Source: 2-02-FULL-38-15 sp964645555 (lineage in GTDB: Bacteria; Patescibacteriota; Microgenomatia; Daviesbacterales; UBA10151). From it: 29,905 nt of DNA. Position numbers and translations under genes: made by a program. The stretch spans positions 1 to 29,905 of the forward strand of contig CAZYBP010000007.1 of NCBI GenBank assembly GCA_964645555.1, in the 5' to 3' direction. The notes under the pieces were generated by a model. The model searched no databases and was not told the DNA's origin. It saw only the letters and a list, made by a program, of their open reading frames with translations. Positions 23,273 to 29,329 of this stretch are shown one piece after another; positions within the stretch are counted from its first letter, which is position 1, and every line of letters starts with the position of its first letter.

Positions 23273-23551
23273 ATGAAACCATATACACTAGAAGATCACT
23301 TAAAACATAGTCTTAAAAACCCTAAATTTAGGAAAGCCTGGGAAGAATCAGAGGCTGAATATCAGGTAAGCAGGGCGCTTATTGCCGCCAGGTTAAGTAA
23401 AAAAATCTCACAAAGGGAACTTGCTAAGAAGGCGAATACAACCCAGGCAGTTATTTCCAGATTAGAAAGCATGAGCGCTAATCCTTCTATTGGACTTTTG
23501 CAAAAAGTAGCTGCAGCCCTCGATTTGAGATTAAAAATCCAGTTAGTTTAA
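23273..23551 (+). CDS. HigA-like XRE-family antitoxin
   Basis: The protein has 92 residues. After a 30-residue N-terminal helix region (DHLKHSLKNPKFRKAWEESE) comes a helix-turn-helix: LIAARLSKKISQRELAKKANTTQAVISRLESMSANPSIGLLQKVAAALDLRL. This is the standard Cro/XRE DNA-binding fold, expected to repress its own operon and to neutralise the adjacent toxin. No Shine-Dalgarno is seen. The palindrome directly before the ATG may replace it as a control element. Confidence 0.85.
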   Translation: MKPYTLEDHLKHSLKNPKFRKAWEESEAEYQVSRALIAARLSKKISQRELAKKANTTQAVISRLESMSANPSIGLLQKVAAALDLRLKIQLV

Positions 23552-23578
23552 TCTAGACAATATTTCTCATGGTTTGAT

Positions 23579-23650
23579 CCTTCGACTTATCTCAGATAAA
23601 TTTGACTCTCCACTATAAAAAGTTCCTATTGTACTGAGCATTAGTCGAAG
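23579..23650. repeat. Imperfect inverted repeat, REP-like
   Basis: CCTTCGACTTATCTCAG (23579-23595) pairs imperfectly with CTGAGCATTAGTCGAAG (23634-23650), enclosing 38 bases that include the right direct-repeat copy. A further CGAAG-rich stretch runs to about 23690. It could fold into a hairpin, as in extragenic REP-type elements, and may help terminate the toxin-antitoxin transcript. Confidence 0.5.
23602..23628 (+). repeat. Imperfect direct repeat, right copy
   Basis: The right copy of the repeat at 22844-22869, sited 50 bases after the antitoxin stop and inside the loop of the inverted repeat at 23579-23650. The distance between copies is about 758 bases. Confidence 0.6.
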
Positions 23651-23733
23651 TATAAGCGAAGCTTGATTTCTCGAAGACTCGAAATTAAACAAAGCTTTCC
23701 TTTTTCTAAAGAAAAACGTAAAATTTGCTTGAA

Positions 23734-24226
23734 ATGGAAGACATTTTGAAAGCTATTAAGAGAGATTTACGTTACAAGAATTACTATTCAGCACTTTTCC
23801 TAACAGTTATGCTACCCAGTATTTGTGGCGCTTTACAATCACAAAATGGAAAAGATTCTCCAAAAAAATATATTCAATGGTTCGACAAGTATATTGATGA
23901 TTTATTCATAAAGGGTAAAGATTGTTACTTATTGCGTTGTTCACTTATACACCAAGGTAAAACTTCCCATAAAAATTCGTCATTTTCTGGATTTCGTTTT
24001 TACCTTTCCTTCTAAAAAAATATCCCTTCATAATAACAATTTTGATGGTGCTTTAAATCTAGATATAGGAGTTTTTTCCGAAAGAATAATTCAGGGTGTT
24101 AATACATGGTTAAAGGATATGAAAAATAACAAAAACTACGATAGAAATATAGAGGATATTATTAAAACACATAAAGATGGTTTTACTGATTTCATAAAAG
24201 GGATAAAAATACCAGCAATTTATTAA
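23734..24226 (+). pseudogene. Frameshifted orphan gene (about 160 residues if repaired)
   Basis: The frame from ATG 23734 reads MEDILKAIKRDLRYKNYYSA, LFLTVMLPSICGALQSQNGK, LLRCSLIHQGKTSHKNSS and stops at 24013-24015. The +1 frame continues as TFPSKKISLHNNNFDGALNL, DIGVFSERIIQGVNTWL, down to IKIPAIY and TAA 24224-24226. Both halves look like one protein with a one-base excess somewhere near 23970-24005, for instance in the AAAAA at 23971-23975. The ICGALE-like and LRCSLxHQG motifs occur in a family of unknown small proteins. It is either a sequencing error or a true pseudogene. A TTG at 23725 is a weaker start. Confidence 0.6.
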
Positions 24227-24238
24227 CGACGCTACGTT

Positions 24239-25486
24239 TTACCTTTCATAAATTCTGGCATTGGGGGTAAAACCGGAGACTTGGCTTGCTGTTTTTCCTG
24301 GGAAGACTTCGAGTTTTAGTTTTCTATCTTCTAAAAGTTGAAGTAGGGCTGTGCCTTGGATAAAGTCAGTATTTTTGGAAGCAGGTTCTCCAATTACATG
24401 CTTTAAGTCCCAAGCACCTCCTAATTTATCATAATATTGATATTGAACCAACTCGTATTTTATTATCCCTGAAGATTTATCAACTTTGGCTGGATCAGGA
24501 CTGTTTCCTTTAACACCGAATTGGGCAGCTTTGCCACCAAAGTTACCAATAGAAAATCTGATTTGGGTGGGGTCAATATAATCATAGGCAAGGGCAAAAT
24601 GCCCTTCCCAATAGCTTTCCATCTTTTTCCCTGCATAACCATTGGTTCCTTCCTCAAACCAATTACCAATTAATTTTCCGTCAATATCGTAGTCGATTTT
24701 CCCGGCAATCGGTTCTGCCTTGCGGATATTTCTGGAAATTAAAATACTTTTTGCCGGTTCTTTAAAATATTTAAGAGGATCATCAGTGTGAATTTTCCAG
24801 GGTTCTCCTTCATAAGATTTAGGATTAATAAAGTTTAACCTTAAAGTGTTGTTATAAACTGCAAAGTCTAAAGTTTGGCCACCGATTTTTCCAATCAGCT
24901 GTCCTTCCTTAATTGGGATTCTGCCAATAAAGTATTTTCCTCCAGCCTTTTCCAGTTGTGCTTTTATTTCAGGAGACAAAGATGTGATCAGGTCAAAATA
25001 ACTGTAAAGATCACAAGTATGTTCGATGTTTATCCGGTATTCAGGTTTTCCCCTGGCCTCAATTTCTACAATTACCCCATCAGCAATAGCCCTGACTTCA
25101 TAAGTATCCCTGGGGGAATTAAAAACTATGGGGGAGAAATACCCATGGTCAATTGGAGTAACATGCGATTCTGTGACCATGCCATAAGGTTCATATACAG
25201 AAAAATCTTCCGGTTTCATTGGTAAGGTGCCAAATTTGACCATACCTTTGCCTTGGCATTTTCCCCGGCTCCAAGTATCGCGTAAATCCAAAGGGTCAAA
25301 GGAAGGGGCTTTATCTTCTTTCTCCTGAGGAGCTTTATACTCAATTAAATCAGTTTCAAGGTTTTGCTCAGACTCTTTTTGTTTGGTAAAAAGGAAGCCA
25401 GTAAAGATAGCCAATATTATCCCCACAATAATAATGGGAATTAAAATATTGCCTTTTTGCCCTTTATGTATTTTTATATTATCCAT
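24239..25486 (-). CDS. Anchored M23-like (degenerate LytM) secreted protein
   Basis: The protein has 415 residues from the ATG at 25486, which overlaps the upstream gene's end by eight bases. The leader QKGNILIPIIIVGIILAIF anchors it. A peptidase-like domain then shows ESHVTPIDHGYFSPI, YEVRAIADGVIVEIEARG, IEHTCDLYSYFDLI and EGQLIGKIGGQTLDFAVYN. This is the M23/LytM layout, yet the HxxxD and HxH zinc motifs are not cleanly kept: the second reads EHTCD. A C-terminal domain (about 250-415) has GNWFEEGT, HFALAYDYIDP and a C-terminal LRLxVF-like strand. It is probably an extracellular, possibly catalytically altered, protein related to the gene at 26277. Confidence 0.7.
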   Translation of the reverse strand: MDNIKIHKGQKGNILIPIIIVGIILAIFTGFLFTKQKESEQNLETDLIEYKAPQEKEDKAPSFDPLDLRDTWSRGKCQGKGMVKFGTLPMKPEDFSVYEPYGMVTESHVTPIDHGYFSPIVFNSPRDTYEVRAIADGVIVEIEARGKPEYRINIEHTCDLYSYFDLITSLSPEIKAQLEKAGGKYFIGRIPIKEGQLIGKIGGQTLDFAVYNNTLRLNFINPKSYEGEPWKIHTDDPLKYFKEPAKSILISRNIRKAEPIAGKIDYDIDGKLIGNWFEEGTNGYAGKKMESYWEGHFALAYDYIDPTQIRFSIGNFGGKAAQFGVKGNSPDPAKVDKSSGIIKYELVQYQYYDKLGGAWDLKHVIGEPASKNTDFIQGTALLQLLEDRKLKLEVFPGKTASQVSGFTPNARIYER

Positions 25487-26216
25487 CAATGACTTCTTCT
25501 GTTAAACAGCCGGGGATAGAGGTTATATTTTCATCGTAGACATTAGGATCCTGTTTATACTCTTCCCAGTCAGCCATTATAGATTTTAATTTTTTGTAAG
25601 TCTCTGCCTTAATGGAGTCATCTAAATATTTAAAGGTGCAGACATGGTCTGGTCTTTCATCCAAGTTTTGAGTTCCTTTGCCGATACCAATTTCAAACCA
25701 AGCCCAAGGTGAGTTATTTCCTGTTTTGGCTGTGCTGGCTTCAGCCACCACTTGTCCTGCCTTTACAAAATCTCCCGTTTTTACAATTGGGTTATCAACG
25801 TGTTCAGTTTCCACACTCCAGCGGCTATCCATTGAAGTAGCAATTCGCACAGAATAGTCACCGCTGTAAAGCTTGGGGACATCAATAACAAAGCCATCAA
25901 TCATTGCCCGGACTTTAGTTTTTTTAGGTACTACAAAAGTTGGTTGAGGATTGCGGTATGGCTTTTCGCCCGGTACTTCTACCCAGGCTCCATAGCCTTC
26001 GAATGGTATTTTCTGGTCTTTGACTACAGAAAAATCAATATCATCTAAATTTAAACCAACACCCTTTAATTTAAATGGTGGTTTTTCAGAAGTATCATTA
26101 AAGGCGCTGTCGTTTTTTGGTCTTGGAGCATCGTACTCTCCTTTTTTAGGGAATATAACAACAACTGCTATTACAATTGAAGCTATAATCGCGGTGCCAA
26201 CGAGCAGTTTGGCCAT
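25479..26216 (-). CDS. Anchored M23-like (LytM fold) protein
   Basis: The protein has 245 residues from ATG 26216. An upstream ATG at 26234 would add six residues, but a promoter with its -10 at 26225-26230 puts the transcript start next to 26216. MAKLLVGTAIIASIVIAVVVIF is the membrane anchor. The exported part has YRNPQPTFVVPKKTKVRAMIDGFVIDV, SVETEHVDNPIVKTGDFVKAGQVVAEAS and WAWFEIGIG, the strands of a LytM/biotinyl-like hammerhead seen in M23 peptidases. The active-site zinc ligands are not obvious. It forms an operon with the next gene (eight-base overlap) and is divergent from the paralogue at 26277. Confidence 0.65.
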   Translation of the reverse strand: MAKLLVGTAIIASIVIAVVVIFPKKGEYDAPRPKNDSAFNDTSEKPPFKLKGVGLNLDDIDFSVVKDQKIPFEGYGAWVEVPGEKPYRNPQPTFVVPKKTKVRAMIDGFVIDVPKLYSGDYSVRIATSMDSRWSVETEHVDNPIVKTGDFVKAGQVVAEASTAKTGNNSPWAWFEIGIGKGTQNLDERPDHVCTFKYLDDSIKAETYKKLKSIMADWEEYKQDPNVYDENITSIPGCLTEEVIDG

Positions 26217-26224
26217 ATATTTAA

Positions 26225-26253
26225 ACCATAGCATAAAGGGTTTGACTTGTCAC
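26225..26253 (-). promoter_or_regulatory. Promoter of minus-strand M23-like operon
   Basis: On the minus strand GTGACA (26248-26253), a 17-base spacer and TATGGT (26225-26230) preceded by TGC form an extended -10 promoter. The box ends eight bases before ATG 26216, which selects that start over 26234. Confidence 0.65.
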
Positions 26254-26270
26254 CAGAAATTTGCCACACT
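26242..26270 (+). promoter_or_regulatory. Promoter of plus-strand M23-like gene
   Basis: TTGACT (26242-26247), a 17-base spacer and CACACT (26265-26270). The box ends six bases before ATG 26277. It is interleaved with the divergent promoter, and the two -35 boxes abut. Confidence 0.5.
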
Positions 26271-26276
26271 GAGATC

Positions 26277-27344
26277 ATGGTAAAAGTTTTAATTGGACTA
26301 GTAGGGTTGGGGGTAGTAGTATTTCTAATTTTAGCTGTTGAATATTCGGTATTTAATGATGTCCATGTTAGTGCCATAAAAAGAGCAACCGGTCAACCAG
26401 TAGAAGAGAAAAAACCTGTTGCTGAAAATAAAGGGGAAAAGTGTAAATCAGATTCCAATCCAGTTTTTAAAGGGCAATTTATCGACCGTGCAAATATACT
26501 TTTTATAAGACCCTTGGGTGATACCCAGGCTCGTTTTATTGCCCGAAGTTCTATTGTTTTAAAAGAGGGAACTGAAGCTGCTGTTTATAACCCAACAGAT
26601 GCTGTTTTAGAAGAAGTTTCCGAAAAGGATGGAAAATATAAGCTTTCACTGCAAGCTAGTTGTGAGGTAGGTTTCTTTTTTGACCGTCTTGATAAAGTAG
26701 CAAAGGAGCTGCAACCTAAGGCGTTAATTAAAAAAGGAGAATTATTAGGTTATGTAAAAGGTGTGGCTCAAGGTGACAGTTTTGATTTTTTTGTTTCTAA
26801 TACTTCAAAAAAAGTTTCCCATATAAACTCAAAACGCTGGCAAGATAAAGAAAGCTTATATGCACAGTGTCCTTATGAATATTTTGATGTCCGGAATGCT
26901 AATAATTTAAAGAGGGATTATATAGCTTACACTTTGGTCCATAACGAGAATACTATCCAAAAAGAATGGAATAAAGAGCAAGGTGTCAGTACTATTTCCT
27001 GTGGGAATTTATCTTATGACATTAAAGGGACTGCATCGGGCGGTTGGTTTAAAGGGGAAAGCACAGATACAAAAGGTGATTATTTATCAATCAATAAATA
27101 CCTCTCCACTGTTCAAATATCCATAAGAAAAGATGGCAAGTTAGTGGAAGTATTAACTGATTACTCTCCTGATGTTTTATTGCCTGATCTAAAATCTGGT
27201 AAAGTTGCCTGTTATCAGGATGTTAATCAAGACAAATGGGTAATAGTTAAATTAATATCTGATAATAAACTTTCTATTGCCAAAGGTAATGGTGGTTGTC
27301 CAACCCAATTTGCCCAGGAGGTATCTGATATTTGGGAAAGATAA
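26277..27344 (+). CDS. Anchored paralogue of the M23-like protein
   Basis: The protein has 355 residues from the ATG at 26277. The TTG at 26247 overlaps the promoter and is rejected. The membrane anchor VKVLIGLVGLGVVVFLILAVEY is followed by a domain with FIDRANILFIRPLGD, CEVGFFFDRLDKVAKEL, ALIKKGELLGYVKG and FDFFVSNTSKKVSHINSKRW. These align in order with HTCDLYSYFDLITSLS, IKEGQLIGKIGGQ and LDFAVYNNTLRLNFINPKSY of the gene at 24239, so the two are paralogues. A C-terminal domain with GTASGGWFKGES and YLSINKYLSTVQIS also matches. Catalytic zinc residues are even less evident here. Role unknown; extracellular. Confidence 0.65.
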   Translation: MVKVLIGLVGLGVVVFLILAVEYSVFNDVHVSAIKRATGQPVEEKKPVAENKGEKCKSDSNPVFKGQFIDRANILFIRPLGDTQARFIARSSIVLKEGTEAAVYNPTDAVLEEVSEKDGKYKLSLQASCEVGFFFDRLDKVAKELQPKALIKKGELLGYVKGVAQGDSFDFFVSNTSKKVSHINSKRWQDKESLYAQCPYEYFDVRNANNLKRDYIAYTLVHNENTIQKEWNKEQGVSTISCGNLSYDIKGTASGGWFKGESTDTKGDYLSINKYLSTVQISIRKDGKLVEVLTDYSPDVLLPDLKSGKVACYQDVNQDKWVIVKLISDNKLSIAKGNGGCPTQFAQEVSDIWER

Positions 27345-27366
27345 TCCAAAGTTAGATTTATAAAAA

Positions 27367-27375
27367 TGCTATAGT
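27367..27375 (+). promoter_or_regulatory. Extended -10 promoter
   Basis: TGC-TATAGT ends seven bases before the ATG at 27383. No good -35. Predicts a leaderless transcript. Confidence 0.6.
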
Positions 27376-27382
27376 TAAGTTA

Positions 27383-28315
27383 ATGAGAAAAATTTTAATT
27401 TATCTATTAGTTTTATTAGATGTTGTAGCAATTTTAGTTTCTTCAAGTTTTGCCGTATGTTTAGGTCCTAGTAAGCAGGAATGCCAAAGCAGCTTAACTT
27501 CACCGATTACCTGGGCAATTTTACTGCTCGCATCAGCTTTAACAGGTTTTTATATCTACAAGAGAAGAAAACAGGGTTTGCCTTCTTTACCATTTAAGCT
27601 TAGTTTACTTGATAAACTAAATGTTCCTTGGAGCTATTTTCCTTATTACTTCTTTGCTTTAATCTTTTGGGGAGAGAATATGCCTGAAATAGCGGGATAT
27701 TTGAAAGGTTTACCACTTGGTGCTCCCGGAACACATGCTTCTTTGATGAACCCTGCATTATTTTTCCAGGGTAATTCAGGTACAACTATAAATTTAATAA
27801 CCTTTGCTATGATGTCTTTTGCGATCACAGTTTTTTACAAAAAATTAAACTTTGTTTTAGCATGGATAGGAACTGCCATATTGGGCACAATTATTGAATA
27901 TGTAACAAAACTTGGTAAACCTCAAGGAGGACCAGAGGGGTTTGATATTTATAACAATTTTTTGGGGACAATACTTAACTTTATGTGGCTTTGGACACTG
28001 CTTGCACTTGTTCCTTATTTTATTTTCAGGGTAGTTGAGGGGGCATGGAAGACAAAGGGAGTTGTGGTTTTGACTGTTTTAATGGTTTTGCTAAATATTG
28101 CAAGCTACTTTTTCTCCTATTATGAAATGTATGTTTTGAAAAATATTCAACCGGGGTTTCTTAGTAATGTTGATGTTTTACCTGTAAATACCTGTCCAGA
28201 TCAGTTGGTAATAGAGGATGGTAAGCCTTTTGCTTATAAGGGTGGTAAGGGGATGTTTATTAAAGACCAGGCAGACGTGGATTGGATTAAAAATAACTGT
28301 CCCGATATAAAATAG
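27383..28315 (+). CDS. Seven-helix membrane protein, unknown
   Basis: The protein has 310 residues. About seven hydrophobic segments can be counted, starting with MRKILIYLLVLLDVVAILV and including ITWAILLLASALTGFYIY, YFPYYFFALIFWGENMPEI, INLITFAMMSFAITVFY, FVLAWIGTAILGTIIEYV and VVVLTVLMVLLNIASYFF. A polar C-terminal tail of about 60 residues carries two Cys (NTCPDQ and NNCPD) and would lie outside if the N-terminus is inside. Cys also occur near the N-terminus (AVCLGPSKQEC). I cannot assign a family. The start is fixed by an extended -10 promoter seven bases upstream. Confidence 0.7.
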   Translation: MRKILIYLLVLLDVVAILVSSSFAVCLGPSKQECQSSLTSPITWAILLLASALTGFYIYKRRKQGLPSLPFKLSLLDKLNVPWSYFPYYFFALIFWGENMPEIAGYLKGLPLGAPGTHASLMNPALFFQGNSGTTINLITFAMMSFAITVFYKKLNFVLAWIGTAILGTIIEYVTKLGKPQGGPEGFDIYNNFLGTILNFMWLWTLLALVPYFIFRVVEGAWKTKGVVVLTVLMVLLNIASYFFSYYEMYVLKNIQPGFLSNVDVLPVNTCPDQLVIEDGKPFAYKGGKGMFIKDQADVDWIKNNCPDIK

Positions 28316-28379
28316 ACTTAATCTGGTAATTTCTTGCAAAAAGACACAACCAGTTTAACCAAAAAATTCTCCGCTGAAG

Positions 28380-28388
28380 TGATATAGT
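28380..28388 (+). promoter_or_regulatory. Extended -10 promoter of tspO
   Basis: TGA-TATAGT ends seven bases before the GTG at 28396, so the transcript should begin at the start codon. Confidence 0.6.
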
Positions 28389-28395
28389 AGAAATA

Positions 28396-28854
28396 GTGGC
28401 AATTAATATTCCAAAATTATTTTTATCCATTGGAATTTGCTTGGGGGTAGGAATTATTGGATCGCTTTTTACATTCTCCGCTATTCCTACTTGGTATGCA
28501 ACCTTAAATAAACCTTTCTTTTCTCCGCCAAACTTTATTTTTGGGCCTGTATGGACGATCCTCTATATACTTTTGGGAATCTCATTATATTTGGTTTGGA
28601 TAAAGGAAAAAGTCCCTACTGTTTTTTGGATTCAACTTTTACTAAACGCAGTTTGGTCAATTATATTTTTTGGCTTAAAAAATCCTCTTTTAGCTTTGGT
28701 GGATATAGTGGCTTTGTGGATAGCAATTTTTTTAACAATAAAAGCCTTTTACAAAATTAATAAACTAGCAGGGAATTTATTAATTCCATATTTAATCTGG
28801 GTAGCTTTTGCCACGATCCTTAATTTATCAATTGTTATTTTAAACCCAAAGTAG
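28396..28854 (+). CDS. tspO: TspO/MBR family membrane protein
   Basis: The protein has 152 residues with five membrane helices. The family signatures are visible in order: IGSLFTFSAIPTWYATLNKP, FSPPNFIFGPVWTILYILLGISLYLVW, QLLLNAVWSIIFFGLKNP and a fifth helix PYLIWVAFATILNLSI. TspO proteins bind tetrapyrroles and respond to stress or redox change. The WATLxKPxFSPP and GPVWTILY motifs make the assignment good. The start is a GTG behind a leaderless-type promoter. It is convergent with a signal-peptidase-like gene, 22 bases apart, and nothing near it makes tetrapyrroles. Confidence 0.88.
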   Translation: MAINIPKLFLSIGICLGVGIIGSLFTFSAIPTWYATLNKPFFSPPNFIFGPVWTILYILLGISLYLVWIKEKVPTVFWIQLLLNAVWSIIFFGLKNPLLALVDIVALWIAIFLTIKAFYKINKLAGNLLIPYLIWVAFATILNLSIVILNPK

Positions 28855-28876
28855 ATTTATCTGGAAAAGTGGATTA

Positions 28877-29272
28877 TTAAGGTTGTAGGATACCTATAAT
28901 CCGGTCAGGCCTGACTTCAAAAACAGCATCGGGGCGGTTGTCCTGACTGACCTTGTAGATAATTTTATCTTGCTCCGGGATCTTATCTTTAATACGGGAA
29001 ATACTGTTGCCCTGCTCACCACTGAAAAGCACAACAGTTCCTATGGATAGACTTTCTTTATTCCCGATGCATTTGTTAAAAGTCACCCGGCTGCCTGTTT
29101 TGATAGTTGGTTCCATGGAGCTGCCGGAAACAGTGGTAGGAAACTGACAGGCAATTTGGCCTACACCAGGCATAGAACGCAGAAGTGGAATGTTTAAAAA
29201 GTAATCTGCCACAAACATTAAAGCCAAAATTGCAGAAATTATTCCCCCAATATATAGCAATATCTTGGACAT
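28877..29272 (-). CDS. Signal-peptidase-like (S24/S26) membrane protein with altered catalytic dyad
   Basis: The protein has 131 residues from ATG 29272. A TTG at 29308 would add 12 residues, but it is itself the -35 box of the promoter. An N-terminal helix (about 4-24) is followed by VSGSSMEPTIKTGSRVTFNK, where Ser52 in SxMEP is the expected nucleophile. IGTVVLFSGEQGNSISRIKDKI follows, and then YKVSQDNRPD, the region of the SGDNR motif. The usual Lys-Arg (S26A) or His-Arg (S26B) dyad residue appears as Ser-Arg (92-93). The enzyme may use another base or be inactive. Divergent from the CPBP protease. Confidence 0.75.
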   Translation of the reverse strand: MSKILLYIGGIISAILALMFVADYFLNIPLLRSMPGVGQIACQFPTTVSGSSMEPTIKTGSRVTFNKCIGNKESLSIGTVVLFSGEQGNSISRIKDKIPEQDKIIYKVSQDNRPDAVFEVRPDRIIGILQP

Positions 29273-29279
29273 TAAATTA

Positions 29280-29308
29280 ACTGTAATATTTATTTGACTC
29301 TTTATCAA
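29280..29308 (-). promoter_or_regulatory. Promoter of signal-peptidase-like gene
   Basis: On the minus strand TTGATA (29303-29308), a 17-base spacer and TACAGT (29280-29285) end seven bases before the ATG at 29272. Confidence 0.55.
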
Positions 29309-29322
29309 TAGAGGTGTAGTGT
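29294..29322 (+). promoter_or_regulatory. Promoter of CPBP protease gene
   Basis: TTGACT (29294-29299), 17 bases, TAGTGT (29317-29322), then seven bases to the GTG at 29330. It overlaps the divergent promoter, so the two polymerases would compete. Confidence 0.55.
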
Positions 29323-29329
29323 AAAGTTA

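Noticed and set aside
23579..23690. CRISPR repeat or tRNA in the CGAAG-rich stretch
   Set aside because: There are no regularly spaced repeats and no cloverleaf; it reads as a degenerate hairpin element.
26247..26276. TTG start for the M23-like paralogue
   Set aside because: The extra codons coincide with promoter elements, and the ATG at 26277 begins the membrane anchor directly.
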